From NCBI GenBank assembly GCA_037355855.1, contig CM074758.1, positions 8,405,001 to 8,469,000 on the forward strand: a stretch of DNA of 64,000 nucleotides, written 5' to 3'. How positions within the stretch are numbered: the first letter of the stretch is position 1; each line of letters starts with the position of its first letter. The notes beneath the pieces were generated by a model. It saw only the letters and a program-made list of their open reading frames with translations, did no database searches and was not told where the DNA came from. Of the stretch, positions 41,215-52,798 are shown piece by piece. This DNA comes from Pseudo-nitzschia pungens. Taxonomy: Eukaryota > Bacillariophyta > Bacillariophyceae > Bacillariales > Bacillariaceae. Position numbers and translations under genes: made by a program.

Positions 41215-41870
41215 GTCTGTTACGAAGTAATTAATTGAAGTTCGATTCTTTGTTCGACCTCTTGTGTATTGAACACCAGTACATGGTACGGTAGCTCACT
41301 TTAATGTGATGATGAGTCAGTCATTCGTTTGAAATTCAAATTAGTCGTATTTTCTCGGAAGAACCAATTGCGTTTTCACAAATGCGAGTTTTTCGTTTAT
41401 TTTTAAGAAGGAATGGCATGATGAATAACAATTTTATCTGATGTACGTGACGTTGTTTAAAAGTGCGATCCCCATAATGCCTTTGAAAACATTGGAATGG
41501 TATCTTTAATTCAGGTTTTGGATGTACAACTCTAGAACGATAAATAGCAGCAATAATAAAAATAATAAGAGACGATTTTTGTTACGAATGCCTTTTCAAT
41601 TTTTCCATAAAAGACGCCAGGAGCTGTCAGAATGAAATTATCTCGCGGCATTGGAAACCACACCACCGGACAAACAATAACGCGACGGGAGTTTCCTTCG
41701 TACAAAAGCGAAATCATCGTTAGTAAAAGTTCTACCACAATTAGATGTTTCAGAGGGATAGATGTTTCAGACGGTACCAGTCCCTCCGTGCTCCTTCACA
41801 ACGGACATTTCTTGCATTTACCTACCTGTATTTGGACATACAAAAAGAGGATTAAAAAAATCTATCCACC
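41215..41870. other. Upstream region of the GPCR gene
   Basis: About 650 bp, presumably the GPCR promoter. No gene recognised. Confidence 0.4.
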
Positions 41871-44673
41871 ATGAAGTCGCAACAAATTCGACCATGGGTG
41901 TCCTTGTCACGGGGGAATTTGCGAAATGCGGTTGGTGTGGGCATCCTCATTGCCAATCTTGCTAGTTTCATCGCTGAAGCAACGGCACAAGGATCTGACA
42001 ACCTAGTGTCTATCACCCGCAGCATCGAGCGTGTAGTTGATGGTTTGCTGCTCGATGCGAGTGGTTGCAACTTTTCCGGAAAAATTGTGTTGGGCGGCTT
42101 CTATACGTTGGAATCGGATGACAAATTTTTCAGCATCGGAAACAGCCAGCTCAGCGCATTGAATCTGATGGTTGATGAAATCAATCGTTACGAGTGTGGT
42201 GTCCAACTGAACGGATTGGGCAATTTCTCTCTGGAGTTGCGTACCTATGACGACCAGTCATCCTTGACTGAGGCATCCGAAATCGGATACAAGCTCGCAG
42301 GCGACGCCTCGATTGATGTCATGATCGCTGGATACTCTAGCACTCTAACACTTCCCTACGTAAAAATCGCCGACAGCCAAAGTGACAAGTTGGTCCTGGC
42401 ACCGGGTGCAGCATCTACGAACGTATTTCTAGACAAACCGTTGGCTTTCGGATTCCTGCCTCCCAGCAACAAATACATGGAGCAAGCGATTGAAGCCTTG
42501 GCGACGGTCAATGGCGCCAAAACGATTGCGACTTTGTGGGAGGATGCGAGTTTTACGAGAGGAGTTTGCGGCGCTGCTCCTGGTTTGACCGAACAGTATG
42601 GAATGACTGTAACGTCTACAACGGAAGTTGCTACCGCCCCCGATGTTACTGTTTTGGAACCCATCGCGGAAACCTTGAAGGGTGAAGATCCCGATGTGGT
42701 GATTACTTGTGTTTACGACTGTACACCGTGGGTCAAAGCGATGAGAAAGGTGAAGTGGAGTCCCAAAGCGCAAGTATTTACGGTTTGCATCGGACAAGAA
42801 AAATTTTCCCAAGAGGTCGGCACTGATACCGCCTACATCATGGGCGTCACACCATGGGATTCTTCGCTCCAGGTCGAAGACGCCGTCACCGGATGGACTC
42901 CCAAAGACTTTGCTTCAAAGTTCCGCCAAGCGTTGAGCGACGAGGAAACAGCGGACGTTCCATACCAGGCGGCCATGGCTAGCGCCCTTATCAGTGTTTT
43001 GTATCAGACAATCGAAGCAGTTGGTGATTTTCGAAATAATGGCCCCGCACTGGCGGAATACATCTCACGCAACTCATTCCATACGGTGGGTGGCAAATAT
43101 TCATTCGACGAGAACGGACAATCGAAGGCCCCGTCTTTGATGGTGCAATACGATGCAGACGGAGAAGTCCAAACCGTTTACCCTCTCGAAGCTTCGAGTG
43201 GCCCTATTTTGTACCCGATGCCTAGCTGGGACCGTCGAGATTGTGTTACTCTGAGCATGTGCGAAGTGAAGGGAGGCAACAGTACCGACGACCCATTAAA
43301 GATGGGGAACACTTGCGATGATGCTGGGGCGTGCGTATGCGAAGATACGCTCCATTTTCAATCAGTTGGATTAGGCGCTACAGCTAATTGTATCCAGTTG
43401 GAAGAAATGAATTACATCAACCGTTCATTGAAGGTATTCAGTTGGGTCGGGTGCGGATTTCTGTTGGTCTTCTCTGCTTTTGCTCTAGGATGGATCTACC
43501 ACTATCGGGAAAATACATTGGTGAGGGTGAGTCAGCCACTATTCTTGGTATTACTAATCGCAGGATCGATTTTATCAAGTTTGAGCATCATTCCGATGGG
43601 TATCGAAACATCTTATAGAGATGAAAGTGACAACATCAAAAGTATTGATGCAGCATGTATGTCCATTCCGTGGTTGTGGGGAATGGTACGTATTATTTGG
43701 ATTTCGGAATATTCCAGGAATATCATTGATTCTACCCGCATCGACCGTCTAAAACTTTCTTCTTGTTCCATAATCTGATTCCTGATCAATCAAATCGTAG
43801 GGCTTCGCAGTGACGTACTCAGCTCTATTCGCAAAAGTTTGGAGAGTTCGGAAACTTTACTGTCTTGCAGCAAGAATGCGTCGGCGAGCGGTAAACTACA
43901 AAGACGTTTATTATATTGTTGCTATCGTTGTTGTTGCCCAACTGATAGTCTTGGTAGCATTTCAGGTTGTTTCCCCCCATACTTGGCAAAGGGATGTAAT
44001 CCAAGATATTGATGGCTATTCGATCGAATCGATTGGAAGGTGTAATTCCGAAAAGGGATGGTGGTTCTTTGCTGGATTGGTTGGAATGAACGTAATCTGC
44101 TTGATTGTCGCACTCGTCATTTGCTGGATGACCAAGAACATCCCCTCCGATTTCGCCGAGAGTAATTACATATTTCTCTCAGTCATGTTCATGTTCCAAA
44201 TTCTCGTGCTGGCTGTGCCTGTCTCTGCTATGGTCCGTGACGACGTGGATGTGTTTTTCTTCATACGCGTGGCAGCTGTTTTCTTTCAAAATTTCACCGT
44301 CCTTGCATTAATTTTCTTGCCCAAGATGAGGCGGATATATATAGGTGAAGACACTGCTTCAACAGTCAGAAACGCGATGCGAATGTCGATGAAATCGACG
44401 GCTGGATTTCCCTCCAAAGATTACGACCTGAAGGATACTACTTTTGGATATCACCGAAGAAGATCGAAAACATATATCCGTAACCACAGAGAAGGATCTA
44501 ACATGTCGTCAACGCAGGTGCCGCAAAGTGCCGTTTCCACAAGGCTAGAATCTCAATCAGATCGAATGGAAGACGAGCCTGTGAAATCCTCAGCAATAGA
44601 AGAGCTGGAGGCGGAAGGAGAAAGGCAAGAAGGAACGACAGCAGAGGACATCGATGTAGCTGTCATGATCTAA
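41871..44673 (+). CDS. Class C G-protein-coupled receptor (GABA-B-like)
   Basis: Exons 41871-43685 and 43801-44673 over a 115-nt phase-0 intron (donor GTACGT, acceptor CGTAG); 895 residues. A signal peptide or anchor (NAVGVGILIANLASFIAEATA) leads a periplasmic-binding-protein-type ligand domain at about 65-440 (KIVLGGFYTLE, LNLMVDEINR, VMIAGYSSTLTLPY). A Cys-rich linker near 450-510 (DRRDCVTLSMCEV, CDDAGACVCED) precedes the seven-helix domain. TM1 is near 520-545 and TM2 near 555-577. The intron lies at WGM-GFAVTYSALFAKVWRV, a junction matching the GABA-B receptor TM3 region. The cytosolic tail is Ser/Glu/Arg-rich. Such receptors bind amino-acid-like ligands outside the cell and signal through G proteins; the ligand here is unknown. 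Confidence 0.92.
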
Positions 44674-45057
44674 AACGGAGAATGGAAACAATAGAAGCAA
44701 AAGGGTGGGGATGGATCATTCACCAACCCGATTGATAGTCCAGGCAAGGTATCTGAGGAATGGAAGCGTACAATGTGAACACCATACAAGTAGTACGAAA
44801 GAAGAAAAACAATCATTTATGCTCGTCAGAGATCCTGATCGAGTGTGGTTGGCAAACTACTCTTTTCAGTAGTTCAACGCAATAAAACATGTCTTCAGAA
44901 GATGATCCAATAGGAATGGAGTTGCTTGGAAGTGTGACTTTACTGTAATTGTATATAATACTATTAACAAAAATTGTAACCACTGTTTGTCAGATCGATA
45001 TCAACAATCGTTTGCTTTTGACACTCGGATGAGATTGAATTGGCAACGACCATTGAT
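44674..45057. other. Intergenic region between convergent genes
   Basis: About 380 bp between the GPCR (+) and the second Mpv17-family gene (-). Nothing seen. Confidence 0.45.
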
Positions 45058-46155
45058 TCATCTTTTAGCGTGACTGCTCTTGTGCTGCCGCCTCCTTTTG
45101 TGGACCATGTAGCTGACATAGGCTCCCCAAAATATATCGATGATATTTACCCCTAAGACGCGGAGACTGAGTGGGAAAAAGCGAAAAAGAAGGAACTGAA
45201 CCGGAAGCATACCAATTCCTGCTACCCAACCCATTCGTAGTGTGGGAAAGAAATCCTTTCGAAATTGTGGTATTATTTCTCGAACATAGCCTTCTGCAAT
45301 TCCAGTGGTGACAAACATCGTAGCCAGAAATATGGTGTCGAGAACAAAGTTGTCGACAAGTGCGTGTGTCATAGCAGCAAGAATTGCCGATCTCCCACCA
45401 TTCGTCGTCGGGACAAGATCTTCCATGAGGTTGTAGGCAAAATGAAGAAGTGGCCCGGATACTAGCATACTTTCTCCCAAACAAGAAAGCCCTCTGCGGC
45501 GATCATAATTTTTCATCAAAGAAAACGGCCACGCTACCGAGGACTTCGCAACGACAACCTTGTCTCCGGTATCCTTGTCGTTGGTGGACGACGATCGTTC
45601 CTTGCGCGTCTCAAAATACTGTGCGACTGTGTCCCCCACAACCGCGATAAGGGAGGCCGTTACGGTCTTCGTCAACAACGGACACCGCGCCAATAAGTCC
45701 ATGTACCACGAGGAGATAGAGGCAGAATACCATGTCACAAGCTTGAACACAACAGAGGATATCCCAGGGGATTCGAACTGTTGTGCAATTAGCGATCTGC
45801 CGAGTGATACATCCGAACCAGGCACCGGGAGGAGCTTTCCCATGATGAACAATATTGCAATCGTCAGCCATGGTAATTCACTCGATCTCGTTTCTGTTTT
45901 CCGGAGAACACCTGCGTTGTAATTGATATTTGAGTTCACAGCCCAATCATCGTTCTTGCTCGAACAAGCTGCTGTTATTCTTTGTGCATGAGCAGTCGCA
46001 ATTGTCGATGACGTCGGTATGCTGCTCGTCGTCACCGTTGAATACCTCGTTGATTGCACAGCATGGTGTGGTTTGATATCGAAGGCGTCGGAATCCAACG
46101 ACAGTCCAAGAGAAACTACGCACCAAAGAAGGATATTTCGGCGTTGTAGTGCCAT
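45058..46155 (-). CDS. Mpv17/PMP22-family membrane protein, second copy, with plastid-type presequence
   Basis: 365 residues. The N-terminus has a signal peptide (NILLWCVVSLGLSLDSDAFDIKP) with an ASAFAP-like DAF site, so plastid targeting is likely, which is unusual compared with mitochondrial or peroxisomal relatives. The family core is SWYMDLLARCPLLTKTVTAS, VVGDTVAQYFE, RRGLSCLGESMLVSGPLLHF, a DNFVLDTIFLATMFVTTGIAEG span, PQFRKDFFPTLRMGWVAG, PVQFLLFRFFPLSLRVLGV and NIIDIFWGAYVSYM. About four membrane segments. Same family and orientation as the gene at 38478-39620; the cores are clearly related but well diverged, so this is an old duplication or separate subfamilies. Confidence 0.9.
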   Translation of the reverse strand: MALQRRNILLWCVVSLGLSLDSDAFDIKPHHAVQSTRYSTVTTSSIPTSSTIATAHAQRITAACSSKNDDWAVNSNINYNAGVLRKTETRSSELPWLTIAILFIMGKLLPVPGSDVSLGRSLIAQQFESPGISSVVFKLVTWYSASISSWYMDLLARCPLLTKTVTASLIAVVGDTVAQYFETRKERSSSTNDKDTGDKVVVAKSSVAWPFSLMKNYDRRRGLSCLGESMLVSGPLLHFAYNLMEDLVPTTNGGRSAILAAMTHALVDNFVLDTIFLATMFVTTGIAEGYVREIIPQFRKDFFPTLRMGWVAGIGMLPVQFLLFRFFPLSLRVLGVNIIDIFWGAYVSYMVHKRRRQHKSSHAKR

Positions 46156-47488
46156 GCTTTTCTAATGTTTTTCCTGTGTTCAAAAATGTTCGTTGTGAAG
46201 TAAGGTTATGTTACTGCGCTTTCTTCAAAAATTTCACGTGTTTTGCATTCCGTCGGATTTTTTGCATTCCCCCTTGTGATGATGAATGATGCGTGCGGTA
46301 ACCTTACCACTGTGGTGAAAACATGTGGCCAGGATATTGCTGGATTTGGAGAATCCCGCCCTCAACTGAACATCAATTTTACTTAGTCACAATTTTTCAC
46401 ACCACGATCTATTCATCGATCAACACAGTAAGGTTAGTTGCTGAAACTTCCTCTCGAAACACGAACTTCAATTGTTTCACTACTGGTTGCCGCCGCTTCG
46501 TGAGTCATTAAAAAGACCAACCGTGACTGGGATCCGCATGCGTACGAACGAACGTACGTACGTAATCTTACCTGCACCCGGGAAAACATAATTTTACTAG
46601 TAAGCCTTACTTCTTACGGGTAACTTATCGTAAGACACTTGTGCTGCATTTCTCCCAGCTGTTGAGAGGACACTAAATAAATACTACTACTACTACGTAA
46701 TAAGGTTACTTCGTACTAAATAAATTACCGAGGAAAAGGTTCATACCGGTACGTTTAGAACACTAACTACCTTACTATTAATACTTCCAACAACAATAAC
46801 CTTACTGTAGTAAACAATTCTTTGTAAGCCGAGAATAGCAGCTACTACAACATTCGACCTTCTGCTACGAGTGTGAGAGAAGCGAAGAATGCCTGATCCT
46901 TGTATCCATGGACGACATTATTCACGATGGATGGACCATTTCCTTGGCTTTACTCGTCGTTGAGACGGAAAGTATGAACTACTACTACTTGATGAGTACC
47001 GTATGCTACCAATACATCCGATCGAAGCGCCTCACAATTATCTTCGTAATCCTTTCTCTATCAATGGTGACAGAAAAAGAATTCCGTTGACCCTGATGCA
47101 ATCGATTTCTACTATGAATGAAAAAGGTCGAATTGAATCAATCATTGCCCTTGAAACAAACCTCGCAGGAGTGGGTTCTTCCCAGTTGTGAAAGTTTCCC
47201 TGTCCCTTTCGATGGTATTTTTGTAGCAGATTGCTTGTTATCCCTCAACGATCTACTTCGTAACATACAACAATGGATAATAATTTTTAGTTGGTTTCTC
47301 AGGAAGAGATACTATGTTTCAGATCAAAGTGTTTCGAGTTGACTTAGGTTATTCCATTTATTACGACGCTTCAAGATTCCATGTAGTCGTCTATTAGCAG
47401 TATATATAGGTACGGGAATCCTGGGTCGAATCAGTGGGCATCAACAACCAAGTGAGTGTTGGAATCGACTTTTGGCAACGTATTCTTA
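46156..47488. other. Intergenic region rich in palindromic words
   Basis: About 1.3 kb. The part around 46540-46810 is dense in TACGTACG, GTAAGGTTAC, CTTACTA and TACCGGTACG words. No gene recognised. Confidence 0.45.
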
Positions 47489-49132
47489 TCACGTATTCAC
47501 GCTGAATCTGGTCGACGGACTCCTGTCGTCGTCGCTGTTTCCGCCCTGTCGATTTTTTCTGAGGACTCGCTCGTTCAGGATTGAATCCACCCATCGTGCC
47601 AGTGTAAAGACGCCACCAATCGTGGCCATCAGCCGAATGAGCAAGTGTGTAAACGGAACTTCGTTTTGTTTGATTTCCATGGCAAAGGGATATATTTCAT
47701 AGATGAAAAAGACCCCGGGCAGGACACTATTTTGTTTGGCGTGGTGTTCCTTGTTGTGGTGTCCACCAGTGTATCCCGTGTCGGCTACCGCCTTCCCGTG
47801 GTCGTCGTCCTCGTAGTCTTCGTCCTCCAAGAGTTCGGTCATGAGCGGTCGGAAGCGCTCGGTGAAAAAATAGCGATTGGTTTCGATCTTTCGCTTGGCA
47901 TCGTTCTTCTTGGCCTCGGCCTCCTCGGTTTCTTCGAACAAGGATGGCAAGCTCTCGTCGAAATTGGGGAAAGTGGTTCCCTCTCCAACGTACGTTGTCG
48001 GAACGATCTTGATGAAGTATTGAAATAGACCAGTCGATCCGGAGCTTTCGGTGACGATTTTGGTCATTCCATTCAGCGGCTCGTTTCCATCTTCTGGCCC
48101 GAAGCTGAGCTGGTGAATAATGTGGGAGGCATTGAAATTGATTGCATCGTCGGGATTGTACGTGTGGATGTGTCGTCCGTCCCGTTCGATGCCTTCTCCC
48201 ATGGCAATGTGGAAGTTTCCGGCTACCCGGTTGACCGTCATGTATCCCGAGAGGTTACACCCCTGTCCCTTGGTCATCTTTTTTGGTTCTTGCTTGTCGC
48301 GTCCCTCTCGAACACATTGCTCGGACGTGTACTTGAGCAGATCGGTCTTCCAGCTCTTTTTCTTGTAGGCCTCGATGACCTCGTCGCATGTGTTGCAGCA
48401 CTGGCCTTCTGTTTCGTGTGCTCCGTAGCACGGACCGCAATACCCCTCCGGAAGTTCTGATTTCAAAATCTCGAGCTTTCTGACTTGCGCTTCCCGGTGC
48501 GTGTTCAATTCCACGTCGATTTCCTGCTTGCTAAACGCTTTTCCGTTCTTGTGCAGTTTTTTCTTTTTCAGAGTGTCCTCGATATTGATCTGAGAGTCTC
48601 CAGCCACATCGATCGCATCCAGGTGCAAATCTTCGCAGGCCAGATCCGGGAATGTAATGTTCATGTTCACACGCATTTGTTTTCCAAGCGAGGTATCGAC
48701 CACTGCCGTGGACGTCTCCAACCGGTTTTGTCCCATCCAGTTGAAGATCTCCGTCACCACCAGTAACAATATTAAAACATAGGCAGCCACGGTAGCTACA
48801 CCACCCCCATGCGTCTTCACGGTGAATTCTTCGGCGACCTTGGGAAACATGAAATCGAGTTTCTCGACCGTGGACGACTTTTTGCCCTTGCTGTCGTAAT
48901 TCCCGTCGTAATAGTCTCCATTGTAGTGATGATTGGTGTACCCACCACTGCCATTCAGGTGCGTGTTCCGATGGCGGAGACCGGTGTTACCGTCTCCGGA
49001 ACTCCTACTCCCGACGCCATTGGCATTCCCGCTACCTCCACTGTAGGATCCGTAACCGGAGGTGGCCGATGATCCATAACTGTTTGCCGCATACCCGTTG
49101 TTGTTGTTGTTGTTGCTGTTGCTATAGGACAT
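47489..49132 (-). CDS. ERV46: COPII cargo receptor Erv46/ERGIC3
   Basis: 547 residues, longer than the usual 380-415. The N-terminal 80 residues are Asn/Gly/Ser/Tyr-rich and low-complexity. The family core starts at LDFMFPKVAEEFTVKTHGGGV, followed by the first membrane span (VATVAAYVLILLLVVTEIF). The luminal domain has the diagnostic CGPCYGAHETEGQCCNTCDEV and later the second Cys pair (SEQCVREG, GCNLSGY) and GNFHIAMGEG. A second span lies near the C-terminus (FTHLLIRLMATIGGVFTLARWVDSIL). It cycles between the ER and Golgi as an Erv41-Erv46 pair. A charged insert after ETEEAEAKKND and a His-rich stretch before LPGVFFIYEIYPF look lineage-specific. Confidence 0.93.
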   Translation of the reverse strand: MSYSNSNNNNNNGYAANSYGSSATSGYGSYSGGSGNANGVGSRSSGDGNTGLRHRNTHLNGSGGYTNHHYNGDYYDGNYDSKGKKSSTVEKLDFMFPKVAEEFTVKTHGGGVATVAAYVLILLLVVTEIFNWMGQNRLETSTAVVDTSLGKQMRVNMNITFPDLACEDLHLDAIDVAGDSQINIEDTLKKKKLHKNGKAFSKQEIDVELNTHREAQVRKLEILKSELPEGYCGPCYGAHETEGQCCNTCDEVIEAYKKKSWKTDLLKYTSEQCVREGRDKQEPKKMTKGQGCNLSGYMTVNRVAGNFHIAMGEGIERDGRHIHTYNPDDAINFNASHIIHQLSFGPEDGNEPLNGMTKIVTESSGSTGLFQYFIKIVPTTYVGEGTTFPNFDESLPSLFEETEEAEAKKNDAKRKIETNRYFFTERFRPLMTELLEDEDYEDDDHGKAVADTGYTGGHHNKEHHAKQNSVLPGVFFIYEIYPFAMEIKQNEVPFTHLLIRLMATIGGVFTLARWVDSILNERVLRKNRQGGNSDDDRSPSTRFSVNT

Positions 49133-50125
49133 GATCCACGTCTCAGTACGGATGCCACCGAACTAATGGCCTTGGATGCGAACTGAATGAAATAAAACTG
49201 ATGATTGTCTGATCGACGAAGGCTTCCTAACTGACAGCTGTATTGAACAATGCACGGTTTATCACTTGGTGCTAGTGGAAGTCATTGTCTAGTTTTTGTT
49301 ATGCAGTAAATTTTCACCCGGCTTGGGTGAATTCTACGGTAATCGGGTACCGTACGAGTGATGCACGGGTAGTGATCGTGTACCGGTACATGATGTGTAG
49401 TAGACGAAGAGTAAGGTTTATCGTAGTCTAAGGTTCTTAGTTACTTCATTAGTTACGGCAGTTGCGCATTATGCTGCACTCTCAAAAGTCATGATTTTCA
49501 ATTTGCTGCGGAGTTGCATTCTCAATTCCTTGGCTGGGTCACGCGGTGTGACCAAATTACGTGTACTACAAATTGTAAAGTACGAAGTAACCTAACGAAG
49601 AAAGGTTACTACGTAAGGCTACTGTATTTTTTATTGCGCGAAAAAAAGCTAAAAATCGGCATGTTACAACATTAGGTATGATACCTACCGTACGGTACAA
49701 AGAATCAGTGTTGTCATGTGCACGTTTGCCGATCACAAAACTTTCATAGAATTACGATTAAAAGCTACAGTACAAGTTCGTAAGGCATCGTACCGGTACC
49801 GTACTATGTAACTGCATTATCGAAAATCATCTCTTTTTGTTTTTAGGGATGATTGATAGCCCTTCAATGCCCATCACATCCATAGTAGTAGTATTCAAAA
49901 TCCCAGTTTCTTGGAACTTCGAGGAAGATGGCATGTGCTTTGGGAAGGGTGGAGATCGAAGAAAGATACGTTGATGTACGATTGAACATTGAATGGACCG
50001 ATATGTTCCGTTCAAACCGAATACCGTTCATCGACGTTTGCCAAGTCGCACAGTTTTGGGATTGATAGCAATCAATACAGAGCAACAACGGCAACATCAG
50101 TCTGTTCGCACCAAAAAAGTCCACC
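49133..50125. other. Divergent promoter region between the Erv46 and aminotransferase genes
   Basis: About 990 bp with many CGTACGGTAC, TACCGGTAC and AAGGTTTATCG words. No gene recognised. Confidence 0.45.
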
Positions 50126-51571
50126 ATGACTCTTTTACCCCGAAGCATCGCTAGCGCTCTGCCCCGCTTTACGAAGCAATCTATTCTCAAGAGCGCGAGT
50201 GGAAATGTCACCAATGCGGTGTGTCGTTGGAATTCATCTCAACCTGGTGCAGACATCGGGCGGCATCTTTCTCCCGTCTGGGACCACCTAACGATGGTGC
50301 AGCCGGTTAGGGGAGAAGGAATCTATCTTTGGGATGCAGATGGAACCAAGTACACAGACTTCACTTCCGGAATCGGCGTGACAAATCTGGGACACACCCA
50401 TCCCAAGATTACCGAGGCCATTCGGGACCAGGCCACCCAATTGCACTTTGGTCAGATGAACGTGGTGATGTTGCCCCAGTTCATCGAGTTGTCGGAAAAG
50501 TTGAACGAGGTCACACCCGACGGGATCGACAGCTTTTTCTTTGCCAACAGCGGTGCTGAGGCCACCGAAGCCGCCGTCAAGTTGGCACGGCACGCCTCGG
50601 GAAAGAAGAACATCGTGGTCTTCAAGGGCAGCTTCCACGGCCGGACCGCACAATGCATGGCAATGACCACATCCAAGTACATTTATCGCGAGAACTACGC
50701 ACCCCTGCCCGGGGGCATCCACGTCACGCCCTTTCCCAATTCCTACTTTTATGGTTGGGAACGAGACGTTACCATCGATTTTTGCATGAAGGAACTCGAG
50801 CGTGTGGTAATGGGCCAGACGTCCCCCGATGAAACCGCGGCGATCTTTGTCGAACCCGTCTTGGGCGAGGGTGGGTACGTCCCGGTCCCGAATGAATTCA
50901 TGACGAAACTTCGCGACTTTTGCGACCAGCACGATATCTTGCTGGTCGTGGACGAGATACAATCGGGATTTGGCCGCACTGGCAAGCTCTTTGCAATCGA
51001 GCACAGCGGTGTCCGTCCCGACATCTTGATCATGGCCAAGGGATTGGGCAACGGAATGCCGGTTTCGGCTGTGGGGGCACCGCGCAAATTGATGACCCGC
51101 TGGAAAAAGGGAACCCACGGGGGAACCTATGGAGGAGGAAATGCCATGGTCGCCAGGGCGGCCCTGGCCACCATCGACGTCATGCAGGAAGAAAAAATTC
51201 CCGAGAATGCGGCCAAAAAGGGCGAGTACCTCATGGACAAGCTGCGTGGAGTCCAGGAACGCAATCCGGTCATTGGAGACGTTCGTGGATTGGGACTCAT
51301 GGTTGGAACCGAATTCACGGATCCTTCCACTGGCAAGCCGGCAGGGGATGTTGCCATGGCGGTCCGATCGGCCTGCATCGAAAAGAACTTCCTCGTTCTT
51401 AGCTGTGGAACCTATGGGAATGTGATTCGATGGATACCACCCCTGATCGTCACCGAAGCCCAGATCGAGGACGCCGTGGACATTTTCGAGCACGCCATCA
51501 AGGATGTTACCGGTTATATGAGCAGCGAAGAGGAGAAGATTACGTCACACTTAGAACTGAACCCAATTTAG
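50126..51571 (+). CDS. gabT: Class III PLP aminotransferase, GABA-transaminase-like, mitochondrial
   Basis: 481 residues, one exon. The N-terminus (TLLPRSIASALPRFTKQSILKS) is basic with no acidic residues, a mitochondrial presequence type. The fold-type I class III aminotransferase core has NSGAEATEAAVKLAR, FKGSFHGRT, VVDEIQSGFGRTGK and AKGLGNGMP with the PLP lysine at about K305, then GTHGGTYGGGNAM. Class III enzymes transfer amino groups from omega-amino acids; closest in pattern to 4-aminobutyrate aminotransferase and related bacterial GabT, but acetylornithine or beta-alanine use cannot be ruled out. A GABA-B-like receptor lies 5.5 kb to the left; this may be coincidence. Confidence 0.85.
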   Translation: MTLLPRSIASALPRFTKQSILKSASGNVTNAVCRWNSSQPGADIGRHLSPVWDHLTMVQPVRGEGIYLWDADGTKYTDFTSGIGVTNLGHTHPKITEAIRDQATQLHFGQMNVVMLPQFIELSEKLNEVTPDGIDSFFFANSGAEATEAAVKLARHASGKKNIVVFKGSFHGRTAQCMAMTTSKYIYRENYAPLPGGIHVTPFPNSYFYGWERDVTIDFCMKELERVVMGQTSPDETAAIFVEPVLGEGGYVPVPNEFMTKLRDFCDQHDILLVVDEIQSGFGRTGKLFAIEHSGVRPDILIMAKGLGNGMPVSAVGAPRKLMTRWKKGTHGGTYGGGNAMVARAALATIDVMQEEKIPENAAKKGEYLMDKLRGVQERNPVIGDVRGLGLMVGTEFTDPSTGKPAGDVAMAVRSACIEKNFLVLSCGTYGNVIRWIPPLIVTEAQIEDAVDIFEHAIKDVTGYMSSEEEKITSHLELNPI

Positions 51572-52432
51572 TTTAATCTTGCAATACCTTCAGTTCACAC
51601 CAATGACTCCATCCATGCATTCCTGAATTTCTTTCATCAATGACGCTACAAATATGAGACATACGCTTGTTCTGAAAGCTGCAGTGTCGTGATCACTGTG
51701 AAAAAAATAAGAGAAGAAACCCAACCGATTCTATGCGTATTCAGTTAAAGTTCAATGCATTATTTTACTGTACTTCATATTTCGACGCCGGTTGAGGTAC
51801 CAAGATCGTTAAACTAGTTTCAGCGCGCTTCTCAAGGCAGGTGTTTCGTCAAATAGCCCCACATTCCTATCGTGCTGGTTCCGATAATCGTGTTGCATGA
51901 AACGAGTGCAGTGTTAGTCATAATGCATTTTGTCAATCAGCAACCGACATCTACGAAGTAGACATTATGTAAGATGAATAGCGAAGAACATGGGCAACCC
52001 AAGGCGACTTACAATTTCGGTTGATCGATTCCAATCTGTGCTGGAAATGACTTGAATACTATTTTTACTATGACACTTCTTAAAATAATATGACGACAGC
52101 CACATGTGTTGCTACATGATCTCAATCGTTACATGACAGACAATTTGATCAGTTAGGAACAACGAATTCATACGAATTTGAAAAGGAAGACATGCGTCTA
52201 CTGTAGTGCAAATGCTTTGTGTCCTTTCTGCATTTGGCGGAAGTTTGTATCGTTGTATTTACCAATGGGATATCATTGTAAATCTAGTGAACGAAGAATA
52301 TTCATTCGCGGGTCGTCACGATTAGCAGTTTGCCCGAATATTGTCTTGTTTTATATTTTTCGTAGTTTGGTTCTATTATAGGAAGTGATTTGCGAAAACC
52401 ATCATTCGTTATGAACAGAAAGAATAGGTAAT
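51572..52432. other. Intergenic region between convergent genes
   Basis: About 860 bp. No gene recognised; AT-rich with weak open frames only. Confidence 0.4.
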
Positions 52433-52798
52433 CTATTTCGCCATGGGGTGGGATGAGATGTAGTCCACGGCATCCGCGACGGAGAGGATCTTGTCGGCTT
52501 CGGCATCAGGAATTTCAATAGCAAATTCGTCCTCAATGGCCATAACAACCTCGACGGCATCCAAAGAGTCCAATCCAAGATCGTCGGCAAATTTCGAAGT
52601 ATCGGTGACCTTGTTGGGGTCAACCTTGTCGAAATTCTTGATGACACCGGTAATTCGTCCAGCGACTTCGGCGGGATCCAAAAAAGTGGAGGCGGCGAAC
52701 GTTCGGACGGTTTGTGCCTGTCTCACGCCCGTGAAGAGGCTAGTGTTGACAGCGCGGACGGCAACACGGGAAGCAAGAACACGACCAACGGAAAACAT
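52433..52798 (-). CDS. Mitochondrial acyl carrier protein
   Basis: 121 residues from the ATG at 52798; the frame is open 23 codons further upstream, but this Met starts a basic, acid-free presequence ([21 protein letters not shown]) of mitochondrial type. The ACP core has the phosphopantetheine motif [17 protein letters not shown] with Ser78, and [20 protein letters not shown] helix 3. It carries acyl chains for mitochondrial fatty acid synthesis and also serves complex I and Fe-S assembly. The length matches mitochondrial ACP. Confidence 0.9.
   Translation of the reverse strand: MFSVGRVLASRVAVRAVNTSLFTGVRQAQTVRTFAASTFLDPAEVAGRITGVIKNFDKVDPNKVTDTSKFADDLGLDSLDAVEVVMAIEDEFAIEIPDAEADKILSVADAVDYISSHPMAK

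Noticed and set aside
50288..51493. 401-codon antisense frame in the aminotransferase gene
   Set aside because: Shadow of the codon pattern of the real gene, with no domain.
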